A DNA stretch of 46,416 bases from JADGQM01 sp964441945 (GTDB taxonomy: Bacteria; Desulfobacterota; Syntrophobacteria; Syntrophobacterales; Syntrophobacteraceae), in NCBI GenBank assembly GCA_964441945.1, contig CAYTWB010000031.1, forward strand, positions 1 to 46,416. Direction: 5' to 3'. The translations under genes were made by a program, and so were the position numbers. Shown here in pieces: positions 27,073 to 35,234 of the stretch. The notes below the pieces were generated by a model. It was not told the origin of the DNA, made no database searches, and worked only from the letters and a program-made list of their open reading frames with translations. Every line of letters starts with the position of its first letter. Position 1 is the first letter of the stretch.

Positions 27073-27924
27073 CTACGCGCTCATGCGTTCGATGAGGATC
27101 GGCATTGCCAGGCGATAAACGATCCAGACGGCCAGCAGGAGCGATATCGTCGCCAGATTGACCAGTAGGAAATACCCGAGGGACTCCGGCGTCTGGCCGG
27201 TGAGCCAGTCGCGAGCGGTCACAAGGACGGGCGTGAGCGGATTGGCGGCAAAGAGGCTGGCTGCCCATCCTTCCTTGGGCATGGGAAACACCACTGGGGT
27301 GACATACATCATGAATTGCATCAGCAGCGGGAGGGCCTTGCCCACATCGGCATAGAGCAGCCCAACCGGAGTAATCAGAACCCCGACTGCCGTACCCACG
27401 AGGATCAAAGACATAATCCCGAACGGGATCAGCAGTGCCCTCCATCCTGGGAGAACGCCGAGCACGGCAATGGCCACCAGTACAAGCGCCAGCTTAATGC
27501 CGGCATTGAACAGGGTCTGGTATAGGCCCGAGACGATGAGGGCCTCGCGCGGAAAGTTGAGCTTGGCGAGCATGCCTTTGGCGGCGTTGGCCTGCTGCAG
27601 GGGTGAATTGAGCGCGTCCATGAAGATCGACCACAACATGGTACCGGTGAAAACGTACACCGGGTAAGGCAGTGAAGTGCCGGCAATGGTGACGATGCCG
27701 GCACCGGTGAGGAAGAGCCATGCAAGCGTGTTGGCAATCGGCAGGATGAATGCCCAGAGGATGCCCAGAAAGGCTTGCCGGTATTGGGCCTGAATGTCCC
27801 GGACTGCCAGGCGCCAGGCGAGCTCACGCCCGGCGGCAAGATCGGCAAACATCTCGCGCAGCATTTTCGACGGGCTTGCAAGAGACGATTCAGGCGTATA
27901 GATCGTAATTGAGAGTTCGCTCAT
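27073..27924 (-). CDS. wzm: Wzm, ABC exporter permease for O-antigen/polysaccharide
   Basis: A 283-residue ABC-2 type permease with about six predicted membrane segments, for example ILWAFILPIANTLAWLFLTG and the C-terminal LVNLATISLLLAVWIVYRLA. The cytoplasmic N-terminus with RDIQAQYRQAFLG is typical of Wzm/KpsM-like proteins. It pairs with the Wzt encoded seven bases downstream to flip lipid-linked polysaccharide. It is the first gene of the continuous minus-strand cluster. Its promoter should lie in 27925-28350. Confidence 0.92.
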   Translation of the reverse strand: MSELSITIYTPESSLASPSKMLREMFADLAAGRELAWRLAVRDIQAQYRQAFLGILWAFILPIANTLAWLFLTGAGIVTIAGTSLPYPVYVFTGTMLWSIFMDALNSPLQQANAAKGMLAKLNFPREALIVSGLYQTLFNAGIKLALVLVAIAVLGVLPGWRALLIPFGIMSLILVGTAVGVLITPVGLLYADVGKALPLLMQFMMYVTPVVFPMPKEGWAASLFAANPLTPVLVTARDWLTGQTPESLGYFLLVNLATISLLLAVWIVYRLAMPILIERMSA

Positions 27925-28028
27925 CTGGGTCTATGGGACTCTCTTGTTTAACAAGCAACGCTCCTCAATGCTCCGTCCCGATTGGTGAGAAAACGGAGCT
28001 GCCACAGTGAAAATATGGCGTTGCCATT

Positions 28029-28085
28029 CATCATACCGGCAGATCTTCGGCCGGTATCCAGGAAGCGTTTCTGGATTCCGGCCAA
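28029..28085. repeat. Dispersed palindromic element, copy B (one end lost)
   Basis: It starts CATCATACCGGCAG and continues through GGCCGGTATCCAGGAAGC and GTTTCTGGATTCCGGC, almost identical to copy A at 2902. The ATGACG end is missing: the sequence changes after GGCCAAGCG. On the minus strand the element is read in frame with the HEPN-like start, so it appears to have inserted into or replaced the rest of that gene. Confidence 0.75.
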
Positions 28086-28148
28086 GCGATAATCCTCATC
28101 GGCTTTCATCAGCCATTCCCGGACAACGGTTTTCTTAACCATTCTCAT
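28085..28148 (-). pseudogene. HEPN-domain gene remnant (N-terminal 22 codons)
   Basis: From ATG 28148, preceded by GGAG at a good distance, the minus strand encodes MRMVKKTVVREWLMKADEDY and then RLA. This matches the start of small HEPN-domain proteins (W-L-x-K-A-x-x-D). Translation then runs into repeat copy B, so the rest of the domain is gone. HEPN proteins are often RNase toxins paired with MNT nucleotidyltransferases. The match is short, and the call is tentative. Confidence 0.45.
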
Positions 28149-28211
28149 GAGCGTCTCCATGTCTTGCGCTGCCACCCGCCACCCAGCACCTTGCGAAAAA
28201 TGAGCAGCAAC

Positions 28212-28348
28212 CTATTCCTCCAGAAGCGGGGGGCTGGAACCGTTGATTCTGTCATCACACGTAACGAAATATCCCGCCTTCAGTCTTTCCGCACAGGCCA
28301 GATGCAGAGCATCAAGACCCTCAATAGATCTGCCAAAACATCGAGCGT
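28212..28348 (-). pseudogene. PIN-domain gene remnant (C-terminal end)
   Basis: A minus-strand frame ending at the TAG at 28212 reads GRSIEGLDALHLACAERLKA, then GYFVTCDDRI. This is the typical last third of a PIN-domain (VapC-like) nuclease: D-A-L-H-L-A followed by F-x-T-x-D-D. The 5' two thirds are missing, cut where the Uma2 gene ends at 28349. It was presumably part of a toxin-antitoxin or similar accessory locus now lost. Confidence 0.6.
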
Positions 28349-28918
28349 TCAATCATGGTTGGTTCTCTCACCTTCAAACACTTCCAAGAGAGGAATTTCC
28401 ACCTGTTCGATGGATCCCAGATGCAAAATCTCTCCCGATGAAAATACTTCCCCCCGGTCAAATCGGCCGGAATCTTCCAGAAGATACCGTTCGACATATT
28501 CGCCTCCAGCATCGACCAGGATGTATTCAAGAACACCAAATCTTTCGTAAAGGTCCTTCTTCTCCCATCGGTCTTTTCTTGCCGTGGCTGGGCTTATGAC
28601 CTCAACAATCAAGTCGGGCGCCCCTTGAATGTTCTTTTCCGTAATCTTCAGAGGATCGCACACAACAAAGACATCCGGTTGCACCACATCGTATTCTGAC
28701 AAAACCACATCAGTCGGTGCGATACCCGGTAGGCAGCGGTTATCACGGAGGGCATTTCGTAAGATGTGGCAAATATTTCCAACAATTCTCTGATGTTTGA
28801 AACTGGGCGCGGGAGTCATATTGTAAGCTTTTCCATCAAGGATCTCCCACCTCTCATCCTCCGGCCATGTCAGGTAGTCCCGATAAGAGAATCTTTGCCG
28901 CTCCCTGGGCAATGGCAT
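28349..28918 (-). CDS. Uma2/DUF820 family restriction-endonuclease-like protein
   Basis: A 189-residue protein of the Uma2 family, which has a PD-(D/E)XK nuclease fold but largely unknown function. YLTWPEDERWEILDGKAYNM, the VQPDVFVVCDP segment and the catalytic-like PDLIVEVISPATARKD are diagnostic. ATG 28918 is preceded by a textbook GGAGG seven bases upstream, so I reject the longer frame to 28957. The gene starts just past the stop of the wHTH regulator gene and is probably co-transcribed with it. Multicopy Uma2 genes are common in filamentous and deltaproteobacterial genomes. Confidence 0.85.
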   Translation of the reverse strand: MPLPRERQRFSYRDYLTWPEDERWEILDGKAYNMTPAPSFKHQRIVGNICHILRNALRDNRCLPGIAPTDVVLSEYDVVQPDVFVVCDPLKITEKNIQGAPDLIVEVISPATARKDRWEKKDLYERFGVLEYILVDAGGEYVERYLLEDSGRFDRGEVFSSGEILHLGSIEQVEIPLLEVFEGERTNHD

Positions 28919-28919
28919 G

Positions 28920-29483
28920 CTATTCCTCCATAAGCTGGGTTTGAGAACCGTTTTCACGACGCCACAACAGCAGGTGAGGTCTCTGCCTTAGATTGGACTC
29001 TAACCGTCTGAATTCTTCGAGTGTGAGAACTAATGAGCGGATTTTTCGACCAATGTAGCGCTCAGTTTTTCTGCTCAAATCATTCAAATGGTACTCATTG
29101 ATGTTCCCCACCAGCAGGAGGTCGATGATGCCGCTGTCCCGACCGTCGGCATAGTCGTCGATGAGATATGCCTCTTCAAGGTCGCCCAGGCGGGTGAGGA
29201 TGCTCTCGACAACCTGGTCCATGCCGAGCGATTTCTGCACCATGGAGTGCAGCTCCGGAAAAAGAGGGTGCTCTTCGTTGGCCCGGTACAACACCTGGCG
29301 CCCGGTTTTCTCGCTTTTCATGAGCCTGGAATCCACCATCTGCTTCAACTCTTCGCGGATGCCGTTGGTGGAAACGCCGAACTCAGCGGCCAGGCCTCGC
29401 AGATGCGCCGTGGAGGAAGAGTTGAGAAAAAACCTCGTCAGCAGCTTGATGCGCGTCTTCGATGTAATAATGTCTTCAAGCAT
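28920..29483 (-). CDS. Winged-helix regulator with nucleotidyltransferase-like C-terminal domain
   Basis: A 187-residue two-part protein. Residues 1-80 form an ArsR-like winged helix (LRGLAAEFGVSTNGIREELKQM). Residues 95-165 resemble a degenerate MNT-type nucleotidyltransferase (DLEEAYLIDDYADGRDSGII followed by DLLLVG), retaining two acidic residues but lacking the usual G-S pair. From memory, such fusions often lie at the head of polysaccharide loci, and this one is about 1 kb upstream of wzm in the same direction. It may control the cluster. DNA-binding is well supported, but the target is inference. Confidence 0.75.
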   Translation of the reverse strand: MLEDIITSKTRIKLLTRFFLNSSSTAHLRGLAAEFGVSTNGIREELKQMVDSRLMKSEKTGRQVLYRANEEHPLFPELHSMVQKSLGMDQVVESILTRLGDLEEAYLIDDYADGRDSGIIDLLLVGNINEYHLNDLSRKTERYIGRKIRSLVLTLEEFRRLESNLRQRPHLLLWRRENGSQTQLMEE

Positions 29484-29532
29484 GAATATGTCTCGATCTC
29501 AGGTGAGCAATTTAACTGTTCATTTCATTTGC

Positions 29533-29561
29533 TATTTATCTGCTCTATGATCGATAGTCAA
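29533..29561 (-). promoter_or_regulatory. Possible sigma-70 promoter of the wHTH regulator gene
   Basis: On the minus strand TTGACT (29561-29556) is followed after 16 bases by a weak -10-like GATAAATA. The -35 is good and the -10 is poor. The distance to ATG 29483 is reasonable. The surrounding DNA is A+T-rich. Confidence 0.35.
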
Positions 29562-29568
29562 GCATTTT

Positions 29569-29905
29569 CTATATAAACTGCCGACCAGTGAGCTCCGGAT
29601 GGAAGCCGGTTTCTACCTCCAGGAGACGGACAACGAGGCCTTTGATGGTGACTCTGCCTGCCGAGGGCTCAGTGATCCTGGGCAGTGACAGCAGACTTTT
29701 AGCAGAGTACTTTTACCAGCCCCATTGTGGCCAATGATGCCCGCGGATTCCCCTCGCCGGGCCTCGAAGCTCATGTCCTTCAGCGGCCAGACCTCTTCCA
29801 GAATGTTGCCTTGCATTGGAGGACAGGTTTGCGCTGCAGCAAGTCTTTGGTCTTGTACCAGAAGCTGCGTGTCCTGCATCAGCACATCACGGAGGGCGTG
29901 GCAGC
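29569..29905 (-). pseudogene. Truncated, frameshifted second wzt (ABC exporter ATPase fragment)
   Basis: The minus strand reads ALRDVLMQDTQLL, then EEVWPLKDMSFEARRGES, then Walker A GIIGHNGAGKSTLLK. After a frameshift near 29700 the reading continues in another frame as RITEPSAGRVTIKG, VVRLLEVETGF and HPELTGR before a stop at 29569. This is the N-terminal third of a Wzt-type ATPase, distinct from the intact one at 25.9 kb. The 3' two thirds are missing, and the 5' end abuts the IS110 remnant. It is a relic of an older or duplicated export system. Confidence 0.8.
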
Positions 29906-29919
29906 AATGTTGTTGAATT

Positions 29920-30924
29920 AACCGGAATTGATAGCTACGTGATCAATGCTCGCCAAGTTAAGAATGTTCCTGGTCGCAAGACCGACGTTCAGGACAGCGA
30001 ATGGTTGGCGGAGTTGGCGCGTTGCGGATTGTTGCGTCCCAGCTTCATTCCCATCGGAGACTTCCGGGAAATGAGGATGCTCACTCGCTATAGAAGAAAG
30101 CTTAGCGGTTACCTTTCCGGCGAGAAGAACCGCCTGCACAAGGTTTTGGATAACTGCGGAATTCGTTTGGGCTGCGTGGTGAGTGACATCGACGGCGTCT
30201 CTGGACGGGCCATGCCATGGTGGAGGCTCTGATACGAGGAGAGCAAGGACCTCAGCAAATAGCTGAATTGGCCCGTGGTCAGCTTCGTAAGAAGAAAGAG
30301 GAATTGAGGTTGGCCTTGGATGGAAAAATCAGTGATCGGCATCGATTCCTTTTGAACAAGATTCTGGAGCATATCAGATGGTTGGACGACGAAATAAGGG
30401 CAATCGATACTCAGATCGGTGCGGCTATGAAGCCGTATGAGCAGGAATGGAGGCTTGTACAGACCATTCCAGGAATGGACGAAATAAATACCGCGATGTT
30501 GCTCATCGAAACCGGCGTCGATATGAGCCGCTTTGGCAGCAAGGAACGCATCAGTTCCTGGGCAGGCATGTGCCCTGGGAATGACCAAAGCGCGGGAAAA
30601 CGCATGAGCGGAAGGATGCCCAAAGGCAATCCATACGTCAGGGCGATTCTCTGCAAGGCAGCCAACAGTGCCAGGAAAACCGATACCCAGTTTAAGGGAC
30701 TCTACAAAGGGCTCGTGATAAGACGGGGACACAAGCGGGCTGTGATGGCTATCGGGCACAGAGTCCTCGAAACCGTATACATTCTCCTCACAAGAAAGGA
30801 GCCTTATAGAGAACGCACGATTGACAATGAAGCGCTGATAGTCAAACGTAATGCTCCCAGGTGGCTCCAATCATTGATCAAGTATGGCTACCTGGACACC
30901 TTGAGGACGAGGAGGCAAGCTTAG
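29920..30924 (+). pseudogene. IS110-family transposase, 5'-truncated and frameshifted
   Basis: The plus strand encodes YVINARQVKNVPGRKTD, VQDSEWLAELARCGLL and LTRYRRKLSGYLSGEKNRLH, the DEDD-domain region of IS110 transposases. A second frame from 30217 to 30924 carries the transposase_20 domain (LVQTIPGMDEINTAMLL, SSWAGMCPGNDQSAGK). The frames are separated by a CCATG duplication (GCCATGCCATGGTG at about 30210), which shifts the frame. About the first 90-100 residues, including the first catalytic Asp, are missing. The element is inactive. Confidence 0.88.
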
Positions 30925-31045
30925 TATCGTCGTTGCTTCCGACATTTGCGCTCGCTTTAAACGCCCTTTAAGGGCAGACGGTGTTGTTTGCTCTTCAGAC
31001 ACCAACTGCCCACGTTGGATTTTCACGGTAAGAGCGAAGCCTCCG

Positions 31046-32002
31046 CTAGACGTCAACCTCCATTCCACAATAGGCCTGGCTAACTTTGAGCGGGTAATGC
31101 TCGGCATAGAATCGGGCGTAAGCCCTGGTATCGCTCAACAGCTTGTCGAGCTTATTATCGTCGGCTCCCGGATCGCTGTGGAAAAGGACCAGGTGCTTCA
31201 CGCCGGCCAGCACGGCAAATTCAACGCCCAGAATGTTGGAGGAATGCCCCCAATCCCTTTTCATCTCATCGGATTCAATGAGTGAGTACTGCGCATCGAA
31301 AATAAGCAGATCGGCATCCGCAAAGAATTCAACAAACGGAGAAATCTCCACCTTCTTGTCGTTCTTATGCTCCGAATCGGTCGAGTAGACGATCTTTTTC
31401 CCGGATCGGCGGAAGCTGTAGCCATAGGACTTCCCCGGATGATCTTGTTCGATGCCCTGGATATCAAACCCGGCGATGTGATACGCCCGGTCCGGGACTA
31501 GAGTCGTGAATCTGATGGTCGCCTGAAGACCGTGAAGAGGCATGGGAAAGAAAGGGGGGCCCTGCTGGGTGACAAAAGCCCTCTCCAGATCGGAGTGGCA
31601 TCCGTACAGGTTCACCGTGTTTTCGGGCAGGTAAGCCGGCCTGAAAAACGGAAATCCCTGAATGTGGTCCCAGTGAAGATGTGACATAAAGATATGGAAG
31701 GTGAGCGGGCGCCTTTCAGCATTGATCTCCATGACGTGATTGCCGAAATCTCTCAAACCGCTTCCGGCATCACAGAGGACATAATCGCCGCCGTCGTCGA
31801 TCTGAACACAGGAAGTATTTCCATCGTAACTTCCCCATACGGAAAAAGGGAGTACGGTCTGGATGAAATGGTCTCGGGCCTGTTCACCTGAGAGATCATA
31901 GTCCCTTGCCAGTTCCAGCGCCCTGCCAATCTTCTCTCGGACTTCACAGGCAGTGATCGAGCGTGGAAGAGAACCGCGTGATCCCCAAAACCGAACCTTC
32001 AT
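31046..32002 (-). CDS. MBL-fold metallohydrolase, cyclic-phosphodiesterase-like
   Basis: A 318-residue metallo-beta-lactamase-fold protein. MKVRFWGSRGSLPRS at the N-terminus and the metal motif SHLHWDHIQGFPFF place it in the group with PhnP and phosphoribosyl-1,2-cyclic phosphodiesterase-like enzymes. Further ligands are YSTDSEH and LFHSDPGADD. ATG 32002 is used; an upstream TTG at 32011 is weaker. The start is 16 bases after the RND pump stop, so it is probably the last gene of the efflux operon, although no functional link is known. Confidence 0.8.
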   Translation of the reverse strand: MKVRFWGSRGSLPRSITACEVREKIGRALELARDYDLSGEQARDHFIQTVLPFSVWGSYDGNTSCVQIDDGGDYVLCDAGSGLRDFGNHVMEINAERRPLTFHIFMSHLHWDHIQGFPFFRPAYLPENTVNLYGCHSDLERAFVTQQGPPFFPMPLHGLQATIRFTTLVPDRAYHIAGFDIQGIEQDHPGKSYGYSFRRSGKKIVYSTDSEHKNDKKVEISPFVEFFADADLLIFDAQYSLIESDEMKRDWGHSSNILGVEFAVLAGVKHLVLFHSDPGADDNKLDKLLSDTRAYARFYAEHYPLKVSQAYCGMEVDV

Positions 32003-32018
32003 CGATTTCAACTCTGCG

Positions 32019-35000
32019 TTACGGCGTCACCTTAGCGTCGCTCTTTTCGGACTTTTTCTTTCTGGCGGCCAACCATTCGCTGAAGCCCTGCATATTGACA
32101 TAGAAGATCGGCACAAAGAGGACAGCCAGCAGGGTGGAGGCCAGCATACCGCCAATAACCGCGGTCCCGAGGGCCTGGCACCTGGCAGCCCCGGCACCGT
32201 CTGCCGTCGCGAGCGGCACCACGCCCAGGATAAAGGCAAACGAGGTCATAAGGATGGGGCGGAAACGTCGCCGCGATGCTTCCACAGCCGCTTCCAGAAG
32301 CCCCACACCCTTCGCCCGCAGTTCGCGCCCCACTTCCACAATAAGAATGGCGTTCTTGCTTGCGAGAGCAATCAACAGCACCATACCGATCTGAGTGTAG
32401 ATGTTGTTGTCGAAGCCGCGGATTGCGAGGGCCAGCACTGTGCCGAGGAGAGCCAGCGGCACGACCAAAATGACCGCGCAGGGGTTCGACCAGCTCTCGT
32501 ATTGGGCTGCAAGGACCAGAAACACCAGAAGGACGGAAAGGGCGAACACAAACAAAGCCTGATTGCCGACCAGCGTCTCCTGGTAGGACATCCCCGTCCA
32601 CTCGATTCCCATGTAGGGGGGCAGTTTCTGAAGACTCATCTGCTCCATGAGCTTGAGCGCTTGACCGGAGCTGAAACCCGGGGCGGCACTTCCACTGATA
32701 TAGGCGGCCGGGTAGAGGTTGTACAGAGTGATGATGGACGGGCCGGTAGTCATGCTGATATTGGTGAGGGTACGCACCGGCACCATATGCTCTTTCTTGT
32801 TGCGGGTATACAGGTAGTTGATATCTTTGGAATCCTGGCGAAACTCATTGTCGGCCTGCACGTAGACCTGGTAGGTCCGGCCGAATTTGTTGAACTGGTT
32901 TACGTAGTAGGAACCCAGGTAGTTTTGAAAGGTGGAAAAAACGTCCCCCACAGAGACATCGAGGGACTCCGCCTTGACCCGGTCGATATCGGCGTGCAGC
33001 TGAGGCACAGCCGCTCGAAATGAGGTGTTCAAACGGCTGAGCGCGGACTGAGCATTGCCGTCCTGGATGAGCTCGAAAGTCATTTGGGCCAGTTTGGGGA
33101 AATCGAAACCCACCCCCTTCAGCTGCAGCTCCATTTCAAAACCGCTCGACACCCCCAGGCCCTGAATGGCCGGCGGTACCAGGGGAAAAATCATGGCATC
33201 CTGTATTTTTGAAAGCTCGTGGTAGAGTGTTCCGATAATGAGCTCCTGACTGATCCCTTCTTTCACTCTCTCTTCAAAATCCTTGTAGACGACGAAGAAC
33301 ACACCGGCATTGGAGAGACTCGCGAAGCCGTCCATGACCGACACACCGCCGAAGCAAACGCGATTCGCGATCCCGGGTGTCTGCGCTATGATCGCGTCAA
33401 CGCGGTTCATCACCTCCTGTGTCCGGACCAGAGAAGCAGCGTCGGGAAGCTGGACGACAACCATGGCGTATCCCTGATCTTCCTCGGGCATGAAACCCGT
33501 CGGGGTAACTCTGTAGAGCCATCCGGTCAACACAAGGAGAGCGAGGAAAACCACCATCATCATGCGGCTGTGGCGAACCACCCAACTCACCAGGACTGTG
33601 TAGCCCTTTTCGCAGCGCTCATAGACCCTGTTGAAACCACGGGCCAATACATTGGGCCGGCCGGTCCTGGGTCGCAGCCACTGCGCACAATTCACCGGCT
33701 TGAGGGTGAGGGCGTTGATGGCGCTGATAAAGGCGGTGGAAGCAATAACCAGGGCAAACTGTCGGTAGAGCTGGCCGGTGATGCCCGGTATGAAGGCGGC
33801 CGGGAGAAAGACCGCCATGAGGACCAGCGTCACACCGAGGACCGGCCCGGTCAGTTCCTCCATGGCCTTGATGGCTGCTTCCTTGGGCGCCAGGCCCCGT
33901 TCGATGTGGTATTCCGCCCCTTCCACGATAATGATGGCATCATCGACCACGATGCCGATGGCCAGTATGAGGGCAAACAGGGTTATCATGTTGACCGAAA
34001 AGCCCAGCGCCGCCATAGCGATGAAGGCCCCGATGATGGTTACCGGCACCGTACTGGCCGGGACCAGAACGGCCCTCCAGTTCTGCAGGAATACCATGAT
34101 CACCAGCAGCACCAGGATGCCGGCCTCAAAGAGGGTCTTGTACACCTCGTTGATGGAAGCCCTGGTGAAATCGGTCGTGTCGAACGGGATGGAGTATTCG
34201 ATCCCTTCCGGGAAGGTCTTGCTGAGCCGGGCCATAGTCTTTTTGACTTCATCGGCGACATCGAGAGCGTTCGCCCCCGGCAGTTGAAAGATCGCGATTC
34301 CCGCCGAAGGGTCCCCATTATTCATGGAAAACATGCTGTAGGTTTGAGCACCGAGCTCCACACGGCCGATGTCCCGTATGCGGATGATTCGGCCGCCCAT
34401 TCCTGAATCGACTTTGACAATGATGTTCTCAAACTCTTCGATATCTTCCAGGCGGCCGAGCACGTTGATGGTGTACTGAAAGTTCTGAGTTGACGGCGTG
34501 GGCGGCATGCCGATCTGACCGGCGGCAACCTGATTGTTCTGCTGGGAGATGGCGGTAACGACATCGGAAGGGGTCAGGCCGAACGTCTGCAGGGTCCGTG
34601 GATTGAGCCACACGCGCATGCTGTATTGACCTATGCCCATGACGTTCACATTCCCGACCCCGTTGAGGCGGGAGAGCTCGTCTCTGACATTGATCGTTGC
34701 GAAGTTGGTCAGGTAAAGGCCGTCAAAGCGATTATCCGGAGAGGAGAGATTGACGACCAGCAGCATCTGGGTCGAGACTTTCTGGGTCGTCACCCCCTGC
34801 CTCTGGACCTCGGGGGGAAGCTGGGGATTGGCAATCGCCACACGGTTCTGGACCAGGACCTGGGCAAAATCGAGGTCCGTCCCGACCTTGAAGGTGATCG
34901 TGAGTTTGTAGGTCCCATCGCTGCAACTGGTCGATTGCATGTACAGCATGTCTTCGACCCCGTTCACCTGCTGTTCGATAGGCAGGGCCACCGTCTCCGC

Positions 35001-35174
35001 AACGGTCTGGGCACTGCCTCCAGGGTAGGAGGTCGTTACCTGTACGGTGGGGGGGACAATCTCCGGATACTGGGAGACTGGAAGCTTCACGAGTGCCACC
35101 AGACCGAGCACCATGATCAGAATGGCAACAACATTTGCGAAAATCGGTCGCTCAATAAAGAACCGGGACAACAT
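32019..35174 (-). CDS. RND efflux pump inner-membrane transporter (HAE1/AcrB family)
   Basis: A 1051-residue pump, the standard length for AcrB-type HAE1 proteins. It has 12 membrane segments in the usual pattern with two large periplasmic loops after TM1 and TM7. The N-terminus MLSRFFIERPIFANVVAILI, the proton-relay acidic pair in AIGIVVDDAIIIVEGAE, and the second-half PLALLGTVLALAIRG are diagnostic. It exports drugs, detergents or other amphiphiles using proton motive force, together with the adaptor and outer-membrane factor encoded upstream. The C-terminus ends in a Lys-rich tail (RKKKSEKSD). Confidence 0.95.
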   Translation of the reverse strand: MLSRFFIERPIFANVVAILIMVLGLVALVKLPVSQYPEIVPPTVQVTTSYPGGSAQTVAETVALPIEQQVNGVEDMLYMQSTSCSDGTYKLTITFKVGTDLDFAQVLVQNRVAIANPQLPPEVQRQGVTTQKVSTQMLLVVNLSSPDNRFDGLYLTNFATINVRDELSRLNGVGNVNVMGIGQYSMRVWLNPRTLQTFGLTPSDVVTAISQQNNQVAAGQIGMPPTPSTQNFQYTINVLGRLEDIEEFENIIVKVDSGMGGRIIRIRDIGRVELGAQTYSMFSMNNGDPSAGIAIFQLPGANALDVADEVKKTMARLSKTFPEGIEYSIPFDTTDFTRASINEVYKTLFEAGILVLLVIMVFLQNWRAVLVPASTVPVTIIGAFIAMAALGFSVNMITLFALILAIGIVVDDAIIIVEGAEYHIERGLAPKEAAIKAMEELTGPVLGVTLVLMAVFLPAAFIPGITGQLYRQFALVIASTAFISAINALTLKPVNCAQWLRPRTGRPNVLARGFNRVYERCEKGYTVLVSWVVRHSRMMMVVFLALLVLTGWLYRVTPTGFMPEEDQGYAMVVVQLPDAASLVRTQEVMNRVDAIIAQTPGIANRVCFGGVSVMDGFASLSNAGVFFVVYKDFEERVKEGISQELIIGTLYHELSKIQDAMIFPLVPPAIQGLGVSSGFEMELQLKGVGFDFPKLAQMTFELIQDGNAQSALSRLNTSFRAAVPQLHADIDRVKAESLDVSVGDVFSTFQNYLGSYYVNQFNKFGRTYQVYVQADNEFRQDSKDINYLYTRNKKEHMVPVRTLTNISMTTGPSIITLYNLYPAAYISGSAAPGFSSGQALKLMEQMSLQKLPPYMGIEWTGMSYQETLVGNQALFVFALSVLLVFLVLAAQYESWSNPCAVILVVPLALLGTVLALAIRGFDNNIYTQIGMVLLIALASKNAILIVEVGRELRAKGVGLLEAAVEASRRRFRPILMTSFAFILGVVPLATADGAGAARCQALGTAVIGGMLASTLLAVLFVPIFYVNMQGFSEWLAARKKKSEKSDAKVTP

Positions 35175-35234
35175 GGACTTTCCCCTCGCCTGTACCCATA
35201 ATGGCAGTGACGCTCAAAACTGATCACTGAAGGG

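Larger units (their letters stand above)
27925..28348. other. Spacer ahead of wzm with gene debris and a repeat
   Basis: No intact gene fits in these 424 bases. They contain, from left to right, one copy of the dispersed palindromic element, a HEPN-like gene start and a PIN-domain gene end, each listed separately. The stretch 27925-28020 has nothing recognisable except the likely wzm leader. Confidence 0.6.

Noticed and set aside
31953..34406. Long plus-strand open frames (356 and 395 codons) opposite the RND pump gene
   Set aside because: Antisense shadows of a GC-rich gene with unmistakable AcrB motifs. Their translations are Gly/Asp/His-rich without domain features.
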